From NCBI GenBank assembly GCA_023459095.1, contig JAEWVQ010000150.1:1-6011 (forward strand): 6,011 nucleotides of DNA, read 5' to 3'. The position numbers were made by a program, and so were the translations under genes. The stretch comes from Pseudomonadota bacterium (GTDB lineage Bacteria; Pseudomonadota; Gammaproteobacteria; Burkholderiales; Rhodocyclaceae). The notes under the pieces are model-generated. The model worked only from the letters and a program-made list of their open reading frames with translations. It ran no database searches and had not been told where the DNA came from. Within the stretch, counting starts at the first letter, position 1. Each line of letters begins with the position of its first letter. This document shows, in pieces, positions 1 to 6,011 of this stretch.

Positions 1-1785
1 CTGCAACACCAGCGCAGCCAGGCGCCAGGGCGCGCAGGCCGCGGCATCGGCGCCGGGCAACGCCAGCCCGGCGAGCCCGCCGAGCTGCACGAAGCCGCCC
101 GCTTCGAGCCGCAGCAAGGCGCTGCCGCCGTTGCCGCCGGCGGCACAGTTGCCATCGAGCGCCAGGCCGAGCAGCGCGCCGCGATGGCGGTGCTCGGCCT
201 GCACTGCGGCGATGTGGGCGTGGCGGTGATCGACCGCATGCGCGGGCACGCCAAGCCGGGCGGCGAGGGCGAGCGCGGCGGCGCAGGCCGGCGAGGCCGG
301 ATCGGCGTCGTGCGCCACCGCCTCCGGCGCCACCCCGAGCAGGCGCTGCAGCGCGTCGGCAACCTCGTCGACGGCATGCAGCGCGCCCGGCCCGTCGAGG
401 TCGCCGAACTGCTGCGACAGGAAAGCCTCGTCGCCCCGCGTCATGCACAGCATGTTCTTGCGCTCGCCGCCGAAGGCGAGCACCGCCGCGCCCTTGCCGG
501 CGAGGCGCAGCGCCGCCGGGGTGTAGCCGCGCGCGCGGCGGATGAACTGGCGCGCCGCCTCGCCGGCATGGCGCGGCGGCAGCGCGCGCACCACAGAATC
601 GTCGCAGCGCACGACGATGTCGCGGTCGTGGATCAGGTAGGCGTCGGCGATGCCGGTGAGGCGCCGCGTGGCCTCGCGGTTGTCGCGCACCAGGGGTTCG
701 CCGCCCGGATTGGCCGAGGTGCACGCGAGCGCGAGGGCGAGCGGCTGCTCGATCCACGCGGTGCCCGCGGGGCGGCCGGCGAAATCGTGGAACAGCAGGT
801 AGTGCAGCGGCGAGAACGGCAGGGTCAGGCCGATCGCCGGCACCCCGGGGGCGACCCCGGGCAGCTCCGCATCCACGCTCGGCCGGCGCGCGCACAGCAC
901 CACCGGGCGCTCGGCGCTGGCGAGCAGGGCTTCGTCGTCGCCGCCCAGCCTGGCCCAGTGGCGCGCCGCGGCCAGCCCCGCGACCATCACCGCGAACGGC
1001 TTGCCCGCGCGCGACTTGCGTTCGCGCAGGCGCGCCACCGCCTCGCCGTTGCGCGCATCGCACATCAGGTGAAAACCGCCCGGCCCCTTCACCGCGACGA
1101 TCTCGCCGGCGAGCAGGCGGGCGAGCGCGTCCGCCACCGGATCGCGGCTGGCGACGGTGACGCCGTAGGCTTCGAGCAGGGCGAGGCGCGGACCGCACTG
1201 CGGACAGGCGCAGAACTCGGCATGGAAGTGGCGGCCGCCGACCGCGGCACAGTCGTCGTGGCAGGCCGGACAGGGCACGAACGCCGCCATGCTGGTATTG
1301 ACGCGGTAGCCGGGCGCGCTGCGTGCGATCGTGTAGCGCGGCCCGCACTGCGCGCAGGCGACGAACGGGTAGCGCCAGCGCCGGCTCGCCGGATCGCACA
1401 TCTCGGCGAGGCAGTCCGCGCACACCGCGCGATCCTCGCCGAGGCCGACGCTGGATTCGCCGTGATGCGAACTCGCCACGGTGAAGCCGCGGTCGCCGGG
1501 CAGCACGGCGCAGGCTTCGCTGTCGACGCGTTCGATGCGCGCCGCCGCCGGGGCCTCGCCATGCAGGCGCGCGATCAGCGCGGAGAGGTCGCCCGGCGGC
1601 CCCTGGATCTCGATCTCGACGCCGTCGGCGCCCTTGCGCACCCAGCCCGACAAACCCATTTCGCGCGCCAGCCGATAGACGAAGGGCCGAAAGCCCACGC
1701 CCTGCACCCGGCCCTGCACCCGCACCCGCCGACGCGCGCACGCCGCCGACGCGGATTCATCGCATTCGAGTCTGGAGCCCTGCAT
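1..1785 (-). CDS. hypF: HypF, [NiFe]-hydrogenase maturation carbamoyltransferase (C-terminus cut by window edge)
   Basis: HypF converts carbamoyl phosphate to carbamoyl-adenylate and passes the carbamoyl group to the C-terminal cysteine of HypE, which makes the cyanide ligands of the [NiFe]-hydrogenase iron; it acts in the cytoplasm. The 595 visible residues follow the family layout. An acylphosphatase-like domain (about 20-110) has VQGVGFRP at 27-34. Two zinc fingers are spaced exactly CX2CX18CX2CX24CX2CX18CX2C (Cys122, 125, 144, 147, 172, 175, 194, 197). A YrdC-like domain (about 207-395) has KGPGGFHL, KSRAGKPF and TSANPGG. A Kae1-like domain begins near 410, with HRHAH at 520-524 and Asp544. 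Family members are about 750 residues, so roughly 150 are missing off the left edge. The start at 1785 is chosen because GGGGAGGA lies 7 nt upstream and the first domain begins soon after. Oddities: Lys51 stands where acylphosphatases have a catalytic Asn, and the usual DGxGxGxDGxxWGGE block reads DGNCAAGGNGGSA. The frame is intact, so it is not an evident pseudogene. It is co-directional with the flavoprotein gene, 89 bp upstream. Confidence 0.96.
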   Translation of the reverse strand, partial: MQGSRLECDESASAACARRRVRVQGRVQGVGFRPFVYRLAREMGLSGWVRKGADGVEIEIQGPPGDLSALIARLHGEAPAAARIERVDSEACAVLPGDRGFTVASSHHGESSVGLGEDRAVCADCLAEMCDPASRRWRYPFVACAQCGPRYTIARSAPGYRVNTSMAAFVPCPACHDDCAAVGGRHFHAEFCACPQCGPRLALLEAYGVTVASRDPVADALARLLAGEIVAVKGPGGFHLMCDARNGEAVARLRERKSRAGKPFAVMVAGLAAARHWARLGGDDEALLASAERPVVLCARRPSVDAELPGVAPGVPAIGLTLPFSPLHYLLFHDFAGRPAGTAWIEQPLALALACTSANPGGEPLVRDNREATRRLTGIADAYLIHDRDIVVRCDDSVVRALPPRHAGEAARQFIRRARGYTPAALRLAGKGAAVLAFGGERKNMLCMTRGDEAFLSQQFGDLDGPGALHAVDEVADALQRLLGVAPEAVAHDADPASPACAAALALAARLGVPAHAVDHRHAHIAAVQAEHRHRGALLGLALDGNCAAGGNGGSALLRLEAGGFVQLGGLAGLALPGADAAACAPWRLAALVLQ

Positions 1786-1792
1786 CGCACCG

Positions 1793-1800
1793 TCCTCCCC
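1793..1800 (-). promoter_or_regulatory. Ribosome binding site of hypF
   Basis: On the minus strand GGGGAGGA lies 7 nt before the ATG at 1785. It is a strong Shine-Dalgarno match and supports this start. It also suggests hypF can be translated independently of the upstream flavoprotein gene, which ends 89 bp away. Confidence 0.7.
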
Positions 1801-1809
1801 TCGCTGGGC

Positions 1810-1824
1810 GCGTGCGCCGCACGC
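1810..1824. repeat. GC-rich hairpin between the flavoprotein gene and hypF
   Basis: GCGTGC (1810-1815) and GCACGC (1819-1824) are perfect 6-bp arms around a 3-nt loop. The hairpin lies in the 89-bp gap after the flavoprotein stop and before the hypF ribosome binding site. No T-run follows on the minus strand, so it is not a standard intrinsic terminator. In DNA this GC-rich, short perfect arms also arise by chance. It could be an mRNA-stabilising stem or nothing. Confidence 0.3.
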
Positions 1825-1874
1825 ATCTCCTCGCAGCATAGCCGGCGATCAGCGCCGCCACCGCACGCCCGGCT

Positions 1875-2948
1875 TCAGCGCGCGCCGCCCGCGGTGGCCG
1901 CGGCCAGTTCCTCGGCGAGCGTGCGCACCAGTTCGGCGGCCGGCAGCGCGCGCGACAGCGCCGCTCCCTGCCCCGCCCACAGCGACAGGTAATCCGCGCG
2001 CTGCTGCTGCGCCGCGGCCTGGCGCAACTCGCCGGTGAGCGCATTCTGCACCGGATACGGCGGCACCGCGTGCTCGGCGTCGCGCAGACGCTCCATGAAA
2101 CCGTTCACCAGGCCGCGCGCGTAGCGCCCGGAGAACACCCGGGTCAGGCGCGTGCCGTCGTCGCGCGCGGCGGCGATCGCGTCCTTCCACAACGGCGCGA
2201 TCCCCGATTCCGGACAGCGCAGGAAAGCGGTGCCGAGCTGCGCGGCGTGCGCGCCGAGGAGCAGCGCGGCGGCGATGCCGCGGCCGTCCATGATGCCGCC
2301 CGCGGCGATCACCGGGCAGCGCACCGCGCGCGCGATCTGCGGCAGCAGGGCGAAGAGGCCGATGCACGACTGCTCGACGTCGCCGAGGAAGCTGCCGCGA
2401 TGGCCGCCGGCCTCGAAGCCCTGGGCGCACACCGCATCGGCGCCCGCCGCCTCCCAGGCGCGGGCCTCGGCCACCGTGGTCGCGGTCCCCACCACCAGGC
2501 TGCCGGCGCGGCGCAAGCGGGCGACGGTGGCGGCATCGACGAGGCCGAAGGTGAAGCTCACCACCGGCGGCGCGAGTTCGATCACGGCCTCGATCTGCGC
2601 GCGCTGATCCTCGGCGAAGCGCGCCGGCAGCGGCCCCGGCGCCAGCCCCAGTTCGGCGCGGAACGGCGCCAGGCGCGCGGCCGCGCGTTCGAGCTCCGCC
2701 GGCGTCACCGCGGGCAGGTCGAACACGAACAGATTGACGTTGAACGCGCGCGGGGTCAGCGCGCGGATCTTCGCCACCGCCTCGGCGATCGCCGGCGGCG
2801 GCAGCAAGGCGGCGGCGAAGGAGCCGAGCGCGCCGGCGTTGGACACCGCGGCGACCAGCTCGGGGGTGGTCGCGCCACCCGCCATCGGCGCCTGCACGAT
2901 GGGGTGGTCGATGCCGACGGCGGCGGTCAGGATGTTGGGCGGATTCAT
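1875..2948 (-). CDS. Nitronate monooxygenase / 2-nitropropane dioxygenase family FMN protein
   Basis: Probable cytoplasmic FMN-dependent TIM-barrel oxidase of the nitronate monooxygenase (2-nitropropane dioxygenase) family. Characterised members oxidise alkyl nitronates such as propionate 3-nitronate to aldehydes and nitrite. The 357 residues match the family length. Visible motifs: PIVQAPMAGG at 16-25 near the first strand; EAGGHRGSF at 179-187 with the putative catalytic His183; CPVIAAGGIMDGRG at 211-224 and LGTAFLRCPESG at 238-249, which should hold the flavin phosphate; and SGRYARGLVN at 273-282. The GGHRG motif favours nitronate monooxygenase over the related FabK enoyl reductases, but many family members have unknown substrates. 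Two ATGs are adjacent (2951 and 2948). The second is chosen because GAGG then lies 5 nt upstream rather than 2. The open frame extends in-frame further upstream, but that part is low-complexity GC-rich shadow with no family similarity. It is divergent from the small membrane gene and upstream of hypF on the same strand. No functional link to hydrogenase maturation is known to me. Confidence 0.93.
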   Translation of the reverse strand: MNPPNILTAAVGIDHPIVQAPMAGGATTPELVAAVSNAGALGSFAAALLPPPAIAEAVAKIRALTPRAFNVNLFVFDLPAVTPAELERAAARLAPFRAELGLAPGPLPARFAEDQRAQIEAVIELAPPVVSFTFGLVDAATVARLRRAGSLVVGTATTVAEARAWEAAGADAVCAQGFEAGGHRGSFLGDVEQSCIGLFALLPQIARAVRCPVIAAGGIMDGRGIAAALLLGAHAAQLGTAFLRCPESGIAPLWKDAIAAARDDGTRLTRVFSGRYARGLVNGFMERLRDAEHAVPPYPVQNALTGELRQAAAQQQRADYLSLWAGQGAALSRALPAAELVRTLAEELAAATAGGAR

Positions 2949-2953
2949 CATGG

Positions 2954-2957
2954 CCTC
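2954..2957 (-). promoter_or_regulatory. Weak ribosome binding site deciding the flavoprotein start
   Basis: GAGG on the minus strand sits 2 nt before the ATG at 2951 and 5 nt before the ATG at 2948. The spacing favours the second ATG. The alternative start would add only one methionine. Confidence 0.45.
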
Positions 2958-2978
2958 GGACACAAAGAATGAACGGAA

Positions 2979-3012
2979 CGGTGGCGACGCGCGCAGAGCC
3001 GCATCGCCACCG
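2979..3012. repeat. Strong imperfect inverted repeat in the divergent intergenic region
   Basis: CGGTGGCGACGCG (2979-2991) and CGCATCGCCACCG (3000-3012) pair over 12 of 13 positions around an 8-nt spacer; the outer 9 bp are perfect. It lies between the divergent flavoprotein and membrane-protein genes. If the AT-rich patch at 3022-3029 is the -10 element, the repeat would cover the -35 region of the rightward gene and the first transcribed bases of the leftward gene. That position suits an operator or a leader hairpin. This function is inferred from position and symmetry only. Confidence 0.5.
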
Positions 3013-3021
3013 GGCTCGGGC

Positions 3022-3029
3022 ATTATCAT
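3022..3029. promoter_or_regulatory. Possible overlapping -10 elements of divergent promoters
   Basis: The patch reads TATCAT on the plus strand (3024-3029, 5 of 6 to TATAAT) and GATAAT on the minus strand (3022-3027, 5 of 6). It is one of the few AT-rich patches in this part of the window. I see no good -35 hexamer at standard spacing on either strand, so this is a weak call. Confidence 0.25.
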
Positions 3030-3043
3030 GCGCAACCGTGACC

Positions 3044-3048
3044 AAGGA
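3044..3048 (+). promoter_or_regulatory. Ribosome binding site of the small membrane protein gene
   Basis: AAGGA ends 8 nt before the ATG at 3057. This is a good Shine-Dalgarno match and spacing, and is the main support for the short gene being translated. Confidence 0.55.
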
Positions 3049-3056
3049 CGGCCCCG

Positions 3057-3254
3057 ATGCGTTTTTCCCGCCTGTTCCAGCCGCGCAACCCCTTGTTCTG
3101 GCTGATGCTCGCGCTCAACCTGATGTCCACCGTGCTGGCCTGGGTCGTGCGCAACCACGACCTCACCCCGGTCGCGGCGGCAGTCATCGCCGTGTTCGCG
3201 CTCGGCAACGCGGTGCTCGGCCTCGCCCTGGCCCTGCGCCTGATGCGCGACTAG
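3057..3254 (+). CDS. Small two-helix membrane protein of unknown function
   Basis: I do not recognise this 65-residue protein. It begins with a short basic segment (MRFSRLFQPRN). Two hydrophobic stretches follow, about 12-31 (from PLFWLMLALNL) and about 38-62 (from PVAAAVIAVFAL), joined by a short polar loop around RNHD at 32-35. It ends in RLMRD. The pattern predicts a helical hairpin in the inner membrane; the positive-inside rule suggests both ends are cytoplasmic, although the loop also carries an Arg. Support for a real gene: a ribosome binding site 8 nt upstream, a clean non-arbitrary hydrophobic pattern unlike the Arg/Ala-rich shadow frames around it, and a position filling the space between its neighbours. 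It is divergent from the flavoprotein gene, sharing the intergenic inverted repeat, and convergent with cas3. Base composition resembles the hypF side, so I place it with the host chromosome rather than the CRISPR-cas island. Confidence 0.65.
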   Translation: MRFSRLFQPRNPLFWLMLALNLMSTVLAWVVRNHDLTPVAAAVIAVFALGNAVLGLALALRLMRD

Positions 3255-3346
3255 CGCGCCGCTGATAACCAATCGGTCCATCACGCCCAGCAGTGCTGCT
3301 GCATAACGCCACCGCGCACAGCGTACAAGTGCCAATGGCCTCCCAG
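3255..3346. other. Convergent intergenic gap; candidate CRISPR-cas island boundary
   Basis: The 92 bp lie between the stop of the small membrane gene and the stop of cas3. They hold one near-palindrome, CAGCAGTGCTGCTG (3288-3301), and a short GCCAATGGC (3331-3339). Neither is followed by a T-run, so I see no intrinsic terminator. No CRISPR repeat, tRNA end or inverted repeat of an insertion sequence is recognisable. Composition is lower in GC here than on the hypF side. Confidence 0.4.
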
Positions 3347-6011
3347 TCACGAAAACCCGAAAGAACCGTCCCACGACAGTTCTCGCTGATCGTAGCGGCG
3401 CGATACCTGAAACTCGAGACCTTCCGCGACAGATATCTCCATTTCCCGGCACGCCGTTGCAAGCTCATCGAGATCCCACGACAGCCAATCGTTCTTCAGG
3501 CGCGCAACTCGCGCCCCAATTTCCCTCGTCAGCCAAGGCTCCCGTTCTCCTGATCGCGCTTGGCGCTTGAAGATCCAGGCACCGTCCACGCACTCGGCTC
3601 GCCAGGCTTCCCGGGGTGCGCCGTCGCGCAGGGCGTAGCTGCTGTAGAAGGACTGGGTCATCCATTGGGAGCGGGCCTCCTCGTTCGCTTCGAGGATGTC
3701 CAAGGGCTCCCTGAGGCGAGCCCGGACGATACGATCCTCGTCCTCCGCCATCCGGCCCTGGCCCAGGCGCAACCGGGCATCAAGAGCGTCCAGGTCGGCG
3801 TCGGCCAGCAGGGTGAGCAGGTCTTGGCTGGAGTAGCGATGCTCCATTGACCTGGACTCCAGGCCCGGCCAGAGAAAGCAAGGATCGTCATGACGCCCCT
3901 CCAGCCAGCGCCGGTTGTACTGCAGGATTGCCACGTTGGGCTCGCGTACCGGGCGCAGGCGGTGCCGGTTGATGCGGCCGGCGGTCTGGACGATGGAATG
4001 GGCGCTGGAAGGTTCGATCACACCCCAGTCGAAATCATGGTCGCGGCCGATTTCCTCCACCGGAGTCGCCACGACGATGAAGGGCACGTCCGGCGCGGCA
4101 CTCGCCGCCAGCAACCCGGCGATTTCCGCGTCCTGCACGATGTGTCCGTCACCCCGCTTGCGGTTCAAGAGGAAATCCAGCCGCCTTTCCTTCAGGTAGC
4201 GCTGAATGCGGAATTCCCGGGCGTGGTAGCAGGCCACCCGGGCCTGGGGAAAGGCCAGAGCCAGGGCCCGCGCCGTGGAGATGGCCGTACTGATATTGGC
4301 CACCCGCACCAGGCCGAAGGACAGGCGCTTGCCGTCCGGCCCACTCCAGGCATGAGCCTCGTGCAGGCGCGCCACCGCAGCGAAGATGGCTTCGTGGAAG
4401 GCCGTCCCGCTGCGGGCACTGACCGGCTGCACCCAAGCCTGCCGTACCGCCGGGCGCGGCACGGCCAGCAAACGCTGGACATGCTCGGCGAACTGCCCGG
4501 CCAGGTCAGCATCGCTGGTACAAGTGGTAGGCGCCGTCCGGTCATCCACAATGGCGATGCCGAAACGGGCCTGTCGCTCTTCCAGGGCGCAACGCATCTC
4601 CACGCCGCTGCGAAAGGCCCGGCACACGGCCTCGGCCACCGGCTGGGGCAGGGTCGCCGAGGAGCAGATGACGCTGCGCCCCATCAGCCCCGCCACCTGC
4701 ACCAGCCGCAGCACGGCCACCAGGGCGCCGGGCTCGTAGGAATCCACCTCGTCCAGCACCAGGTCGCTGTCGGCCATGCGCAGCAGGGCCGACACATGGT
4801 GGCCCTGGCGCCCCGGTTCGCCGGTATTGATCAGGTAGTCGATGGTGGACACCAGCACCGGGGCACCGATCACGCTGCGCAGCAGCGGCCGCCGCTCGGT
4901 CAGCACCCGCATCCATTCCGGCAGTTCCACCTCGCCGCCCCGGGCGTCGTATTCGGTGGCCAGCCCTTCGGTCTCGAAGGTACCCGCATGGGCGGCATCG
5001 TCGTCCTTGCCCGCCGCGTGCAGCCGGCTGGCGATGCGGTCGCCGATCACCGTCGCCAGTTCGTCCTCCCCCAGGCCCAGATCGTCGGCCAGGGCATCGC
5101 CGGTCTGCAGGGTCAGGCTGCGCAGGTTGAGGGCGATGGCGAAGCGGGGCCGGGGCGACAGCACGCAGGCCAGCTTGGCATTGGCGATGGTCTTGCCGGC
5201 GCCAGTGGCCGCCATGTTGAAGATCAGCAGCCCGCCTTGCGAACGCTCCCGCAGGGCGCTCACTGCCGCCACCGCCCGGTTCTGCCAGGCGAAGCGCCCC
5301 CCTTCGTCGGCCGGCGACAGGATGTGCTCAACGCTCTCCGTCGCCAACCCGGTCAGGCGCAGGCTGGCCAGGCGCCAGGCGAAGTCGGCAGCACGACCGC
5401 CCACGGTGCGCAAGTGCCAGTCCAGGGGCTGATCGTAGGCGCCCTCCTTGGTGTTGGCGTACAAACCACAGCCTTGCACGCCTCCCGGCCATGGGCGGGC
5501 GGAAACTCCATGGTCGGCGAGAATCAGCGCCGCCCGGGCGAGGATTGCCGCCCCACGCCAGAAGGCAGGGCTGCGCTCCCCGGCCTTGCTCACCAGACGG
5601 GCCTGGAGCCGCTCCAGCCCTTCGAGCAGTTCGTCGGGCAATGCCCCGGCGGGCTTCAGTTCCCGGGCCCGGCTGTCTTCCAGCACATGGTTGTCGCTGG
5701 TGGGGCTCGAATTACCCGTTACCGGGCCGAACAGGCGGTGATGGGTGGCGATCAGGTAATCCAGGGCATGCTGGGGGCTGTCGATGCCCGTATCTTCCAG
5801 TCCGCCCGGTTCGCCCAGGGGCAGCTTGTTCGCCAAGGCCGACCAGGCCTGGTCCCAGTCGCGCCCCCGGCGCCGTTCCTGCAGCAGGCGCATGGAAATC
5901 CACTCGTGCCGGACCGGATCGGCCTCGGGAGGCCCGCCCGCCACCGCCCGCGCCAGCTTGTCGGCGAAGAAATTGCCGGACTTGCCCAGGTCGTGCCCCA
6001 ACCCCGCCGCG
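3347..6011 (-). CDS. cas3: Cas3 helicase-nuclease, type I-F-like (N-terminus cut by window edge; probably Cas2-3 fusion)
   Basis: Cas3 is recruited by the crRNA-bound Cascade (Csy) complex and unwinds and degrades the foreign DNA strand. The frame is open to the right edge. Residues are numbered here from the TTG at 6001, which is an internal codon, not a start: it lies inside the nuclease domain (AAGLGHDLGK). HD nuclease, about 1-220: HDLGK 3-7, RHEW 31-34, THHRL 86-90, LADHG 161-165. Helicase: Walker A ATGAGKT 265-271, LRSLTLQTG 293-301, DEVD 417-420, SSAT 447-450, ATPVEEIGRDHDFDW 645-659, QTAGRINRHR 672-681. A C-terminal domain of about 200 residues ends in DGSFGFS. The GRDHDFDW, QxAGRxxRHR and ALNLRSLTLQT segments match type I-F (YPEST) Cas3 as I remember it. 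In that family a Cas2 domain precedes the HD domain, so about 120 residues are probably missing. All catalytic motifs appear intact and there is no frameshift. It is convergent with the small membrane gene. No cas8f/csy1 gene follows it, which is not the usual I-F order. GC content is lower than in the hypF side. Confidence 0.95.
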   Translation of the reverse strand, partial: AAGLGHDLGKSGNFFADKLARAVAGGPPEADPVRHEWISMRLLQERRRGRDWDQAWSALANKLPLGEPGGLEDTGIDSPQHALDYLIATHHRLFGPVTGNSSPTSDNHVLEDSRARELKPAGALPDELLEGLERLQARLVSKAGERSPAFWRGAAILARAALILADHGVSARPWPGGVQGCGLYANTKEGAYDQPLDWHLRTVGGRAADFAWRLASLRLTGLATESVEHILSPADEGGRFAWQNRAVAAVSALRERSQGGLLIFNMAATGAGKTIANAKLACVLSPRPRFAIALNLRSLTLQTGDALADDLGLGEDELATVIGDRIASRLHAAGKDDDAAHAGTFETEGLATEYDARGGEVELPEWMRVLTERRPLLRSVIGAPVLVSTIDYLINTGEPGRQGHHVSALLRMADSDLVLDEVDSYEPGALVAVLRLVQVAGLMGRSVICSSATLPQPVAEAVCRAFRSGVEMRCALEERQARFGIAIVDDRTAPTTCTSDADLAGQFAEHVQRLLAVPRPAVRQAWVQPVSARSGTAFHEAIFAAVARLHEAHAWSGPDGKRLSFGLVRVANISTAISTARALALAFPQARVACYHAREFRIQRYLKERRLDFLLNRKRGDGHIVQDAEIAGLLAASAAPDVPFIVVATPVEEIGRDHDFDWGVIEPSSAHSIVQTAGRINRHRLRPVREPNVAILQYNRRWLEGRHDDPCFLWPGLESRSMEHRYSSQDLLTLLADADLDALDARLRLGQGRMAEDEDRIVRARLREPLDILEANEEARSQWMTQSFYSSYALRDGAPREAWRAECVDGAWIFKRQARSGEREPWLTREIGARVARLKNDWLSWDLDELATACREMEISVAEGLEFQVSRRYDQRELSWDGSFGFS

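Noticed and set aside
184..1992. A 602-codon open frame on the plus strand
   Set aside because: It is the antisense of hypF, kept open by extreme GC content. Its product is Arg/Ala/Gly-rich with no domain, while the minus strand gives an unmistakable HypF.
2070..2972. A 300-codon plus-strand frame opposite the flavoprotein gene
   Set aside because: Antisense shadow with no recognisable motif; the opposite strand is a complete family-length protein.
1849..3045. A 398-codon minus-strand frame over the flavoprotein gene
   Set aside because: It is a shifted frame of the same strand with Arg-rich low-complexity translation. The real frame holds the VQAPMAGG and GGHRG motifs.
3288..3301. CAGCAGTGCTGCTG as a terminator for the convergent genes
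   Set aside because: The arms leave too small a loop for a full-length stem and no T-run follows on either strand.
3255..3346. A CRISPR array or degenerate repeat next to cas3
   Set aside because: No repeated unit of about 28 bp and no I-F-like repeat can be seen in the gap.
2952..3452. N-terminal extension of the flavoprotein frame up to 3452
   Set aside because: The extension has no family similarity, runs across the whole small membrane gene on the other strand and into the cas3 end, and the ATG at 2948 has family-like start context.
4842..5432. A 196-codon plus-strand frame opposite cas3
   Set aside because: Ser/Arg/Ala-rich antisense shadow of the Cas3 helicase domain with no motif.
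5999..6001. TTG at 6001 as the cas3 start codon
   Set aside because: It falls two residues before the catalytic His-Asp pair, inside the nuclease domain, and the frame stays open to the window edge.

Overview
The window looks like a chromosomal segment of a very GC-rich proteobacterium. A Rhodocyclales-type betaproteobacterium (Azoarcus/Thauera-like) is my guess from composition and gene content; no sequence search was done. There are four protein genes and no visible rRNA, tRNA, CRISPR repeat or transposase. Three genes are on the minus strand and one small gene is on the plus strand.

Positions 1-2951 (minus strand) carry a nitronate monooxygenase/2-nitropropane dioxygenase-family flavoprotein gene (2948 down to 1875). 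After an 89-bp gap comes hypF (1785 down to the left edge, C-terminus missing). HypF makes the cyanide ligands of the [NiFe]-hydrogenase active site, so a hydrogenase maturation cluster probably continues beyond position 1. This HypF has an intact and exactly spaced zinc-finger block and an intact YrdC-like domain. However, one acylphosphatase catalytic position is changed (Asn to Lys), and a glycine-rich signature of its Kae1-like domain is not recognisable.

Positions 2949-3056 are a divergent intergenic region. It holds a strong 13-bp-arm inverted repeat (one mismatch) and an AT-rich patch that reads as a -10-like hexamer on both strands. On its right, on the plus strand, is a 65-codon gene for a predicted two-helix membrane protein of unknown function (3057-3254).

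Positions 3347-6011 (minus strand) hold most of a type I-F-like Cas3, the helicase-nuclease of a CRISPR-Cas interference system. The N-terminus lies off the right edge; in this family that part normally carries a fused Cas2 domain. All HD-nuclease and superfamily-2 helicase motifs are present. The cas3 end converges on the small membrane gene across 92 bp. No other cas gene and no repeat array lies on its 3' side within the window, unlike the usual I-F order in which cas8f/csy1 follows. The DNA is also less GC-rich in cas3 than in the hypF side, which suggests that 3255-3346 is close to one boundary of an acquired CRISPR-cas island. The hypF/flavoprotein block and cas3 appear functionally unrelated; they are neighbours across that junction.
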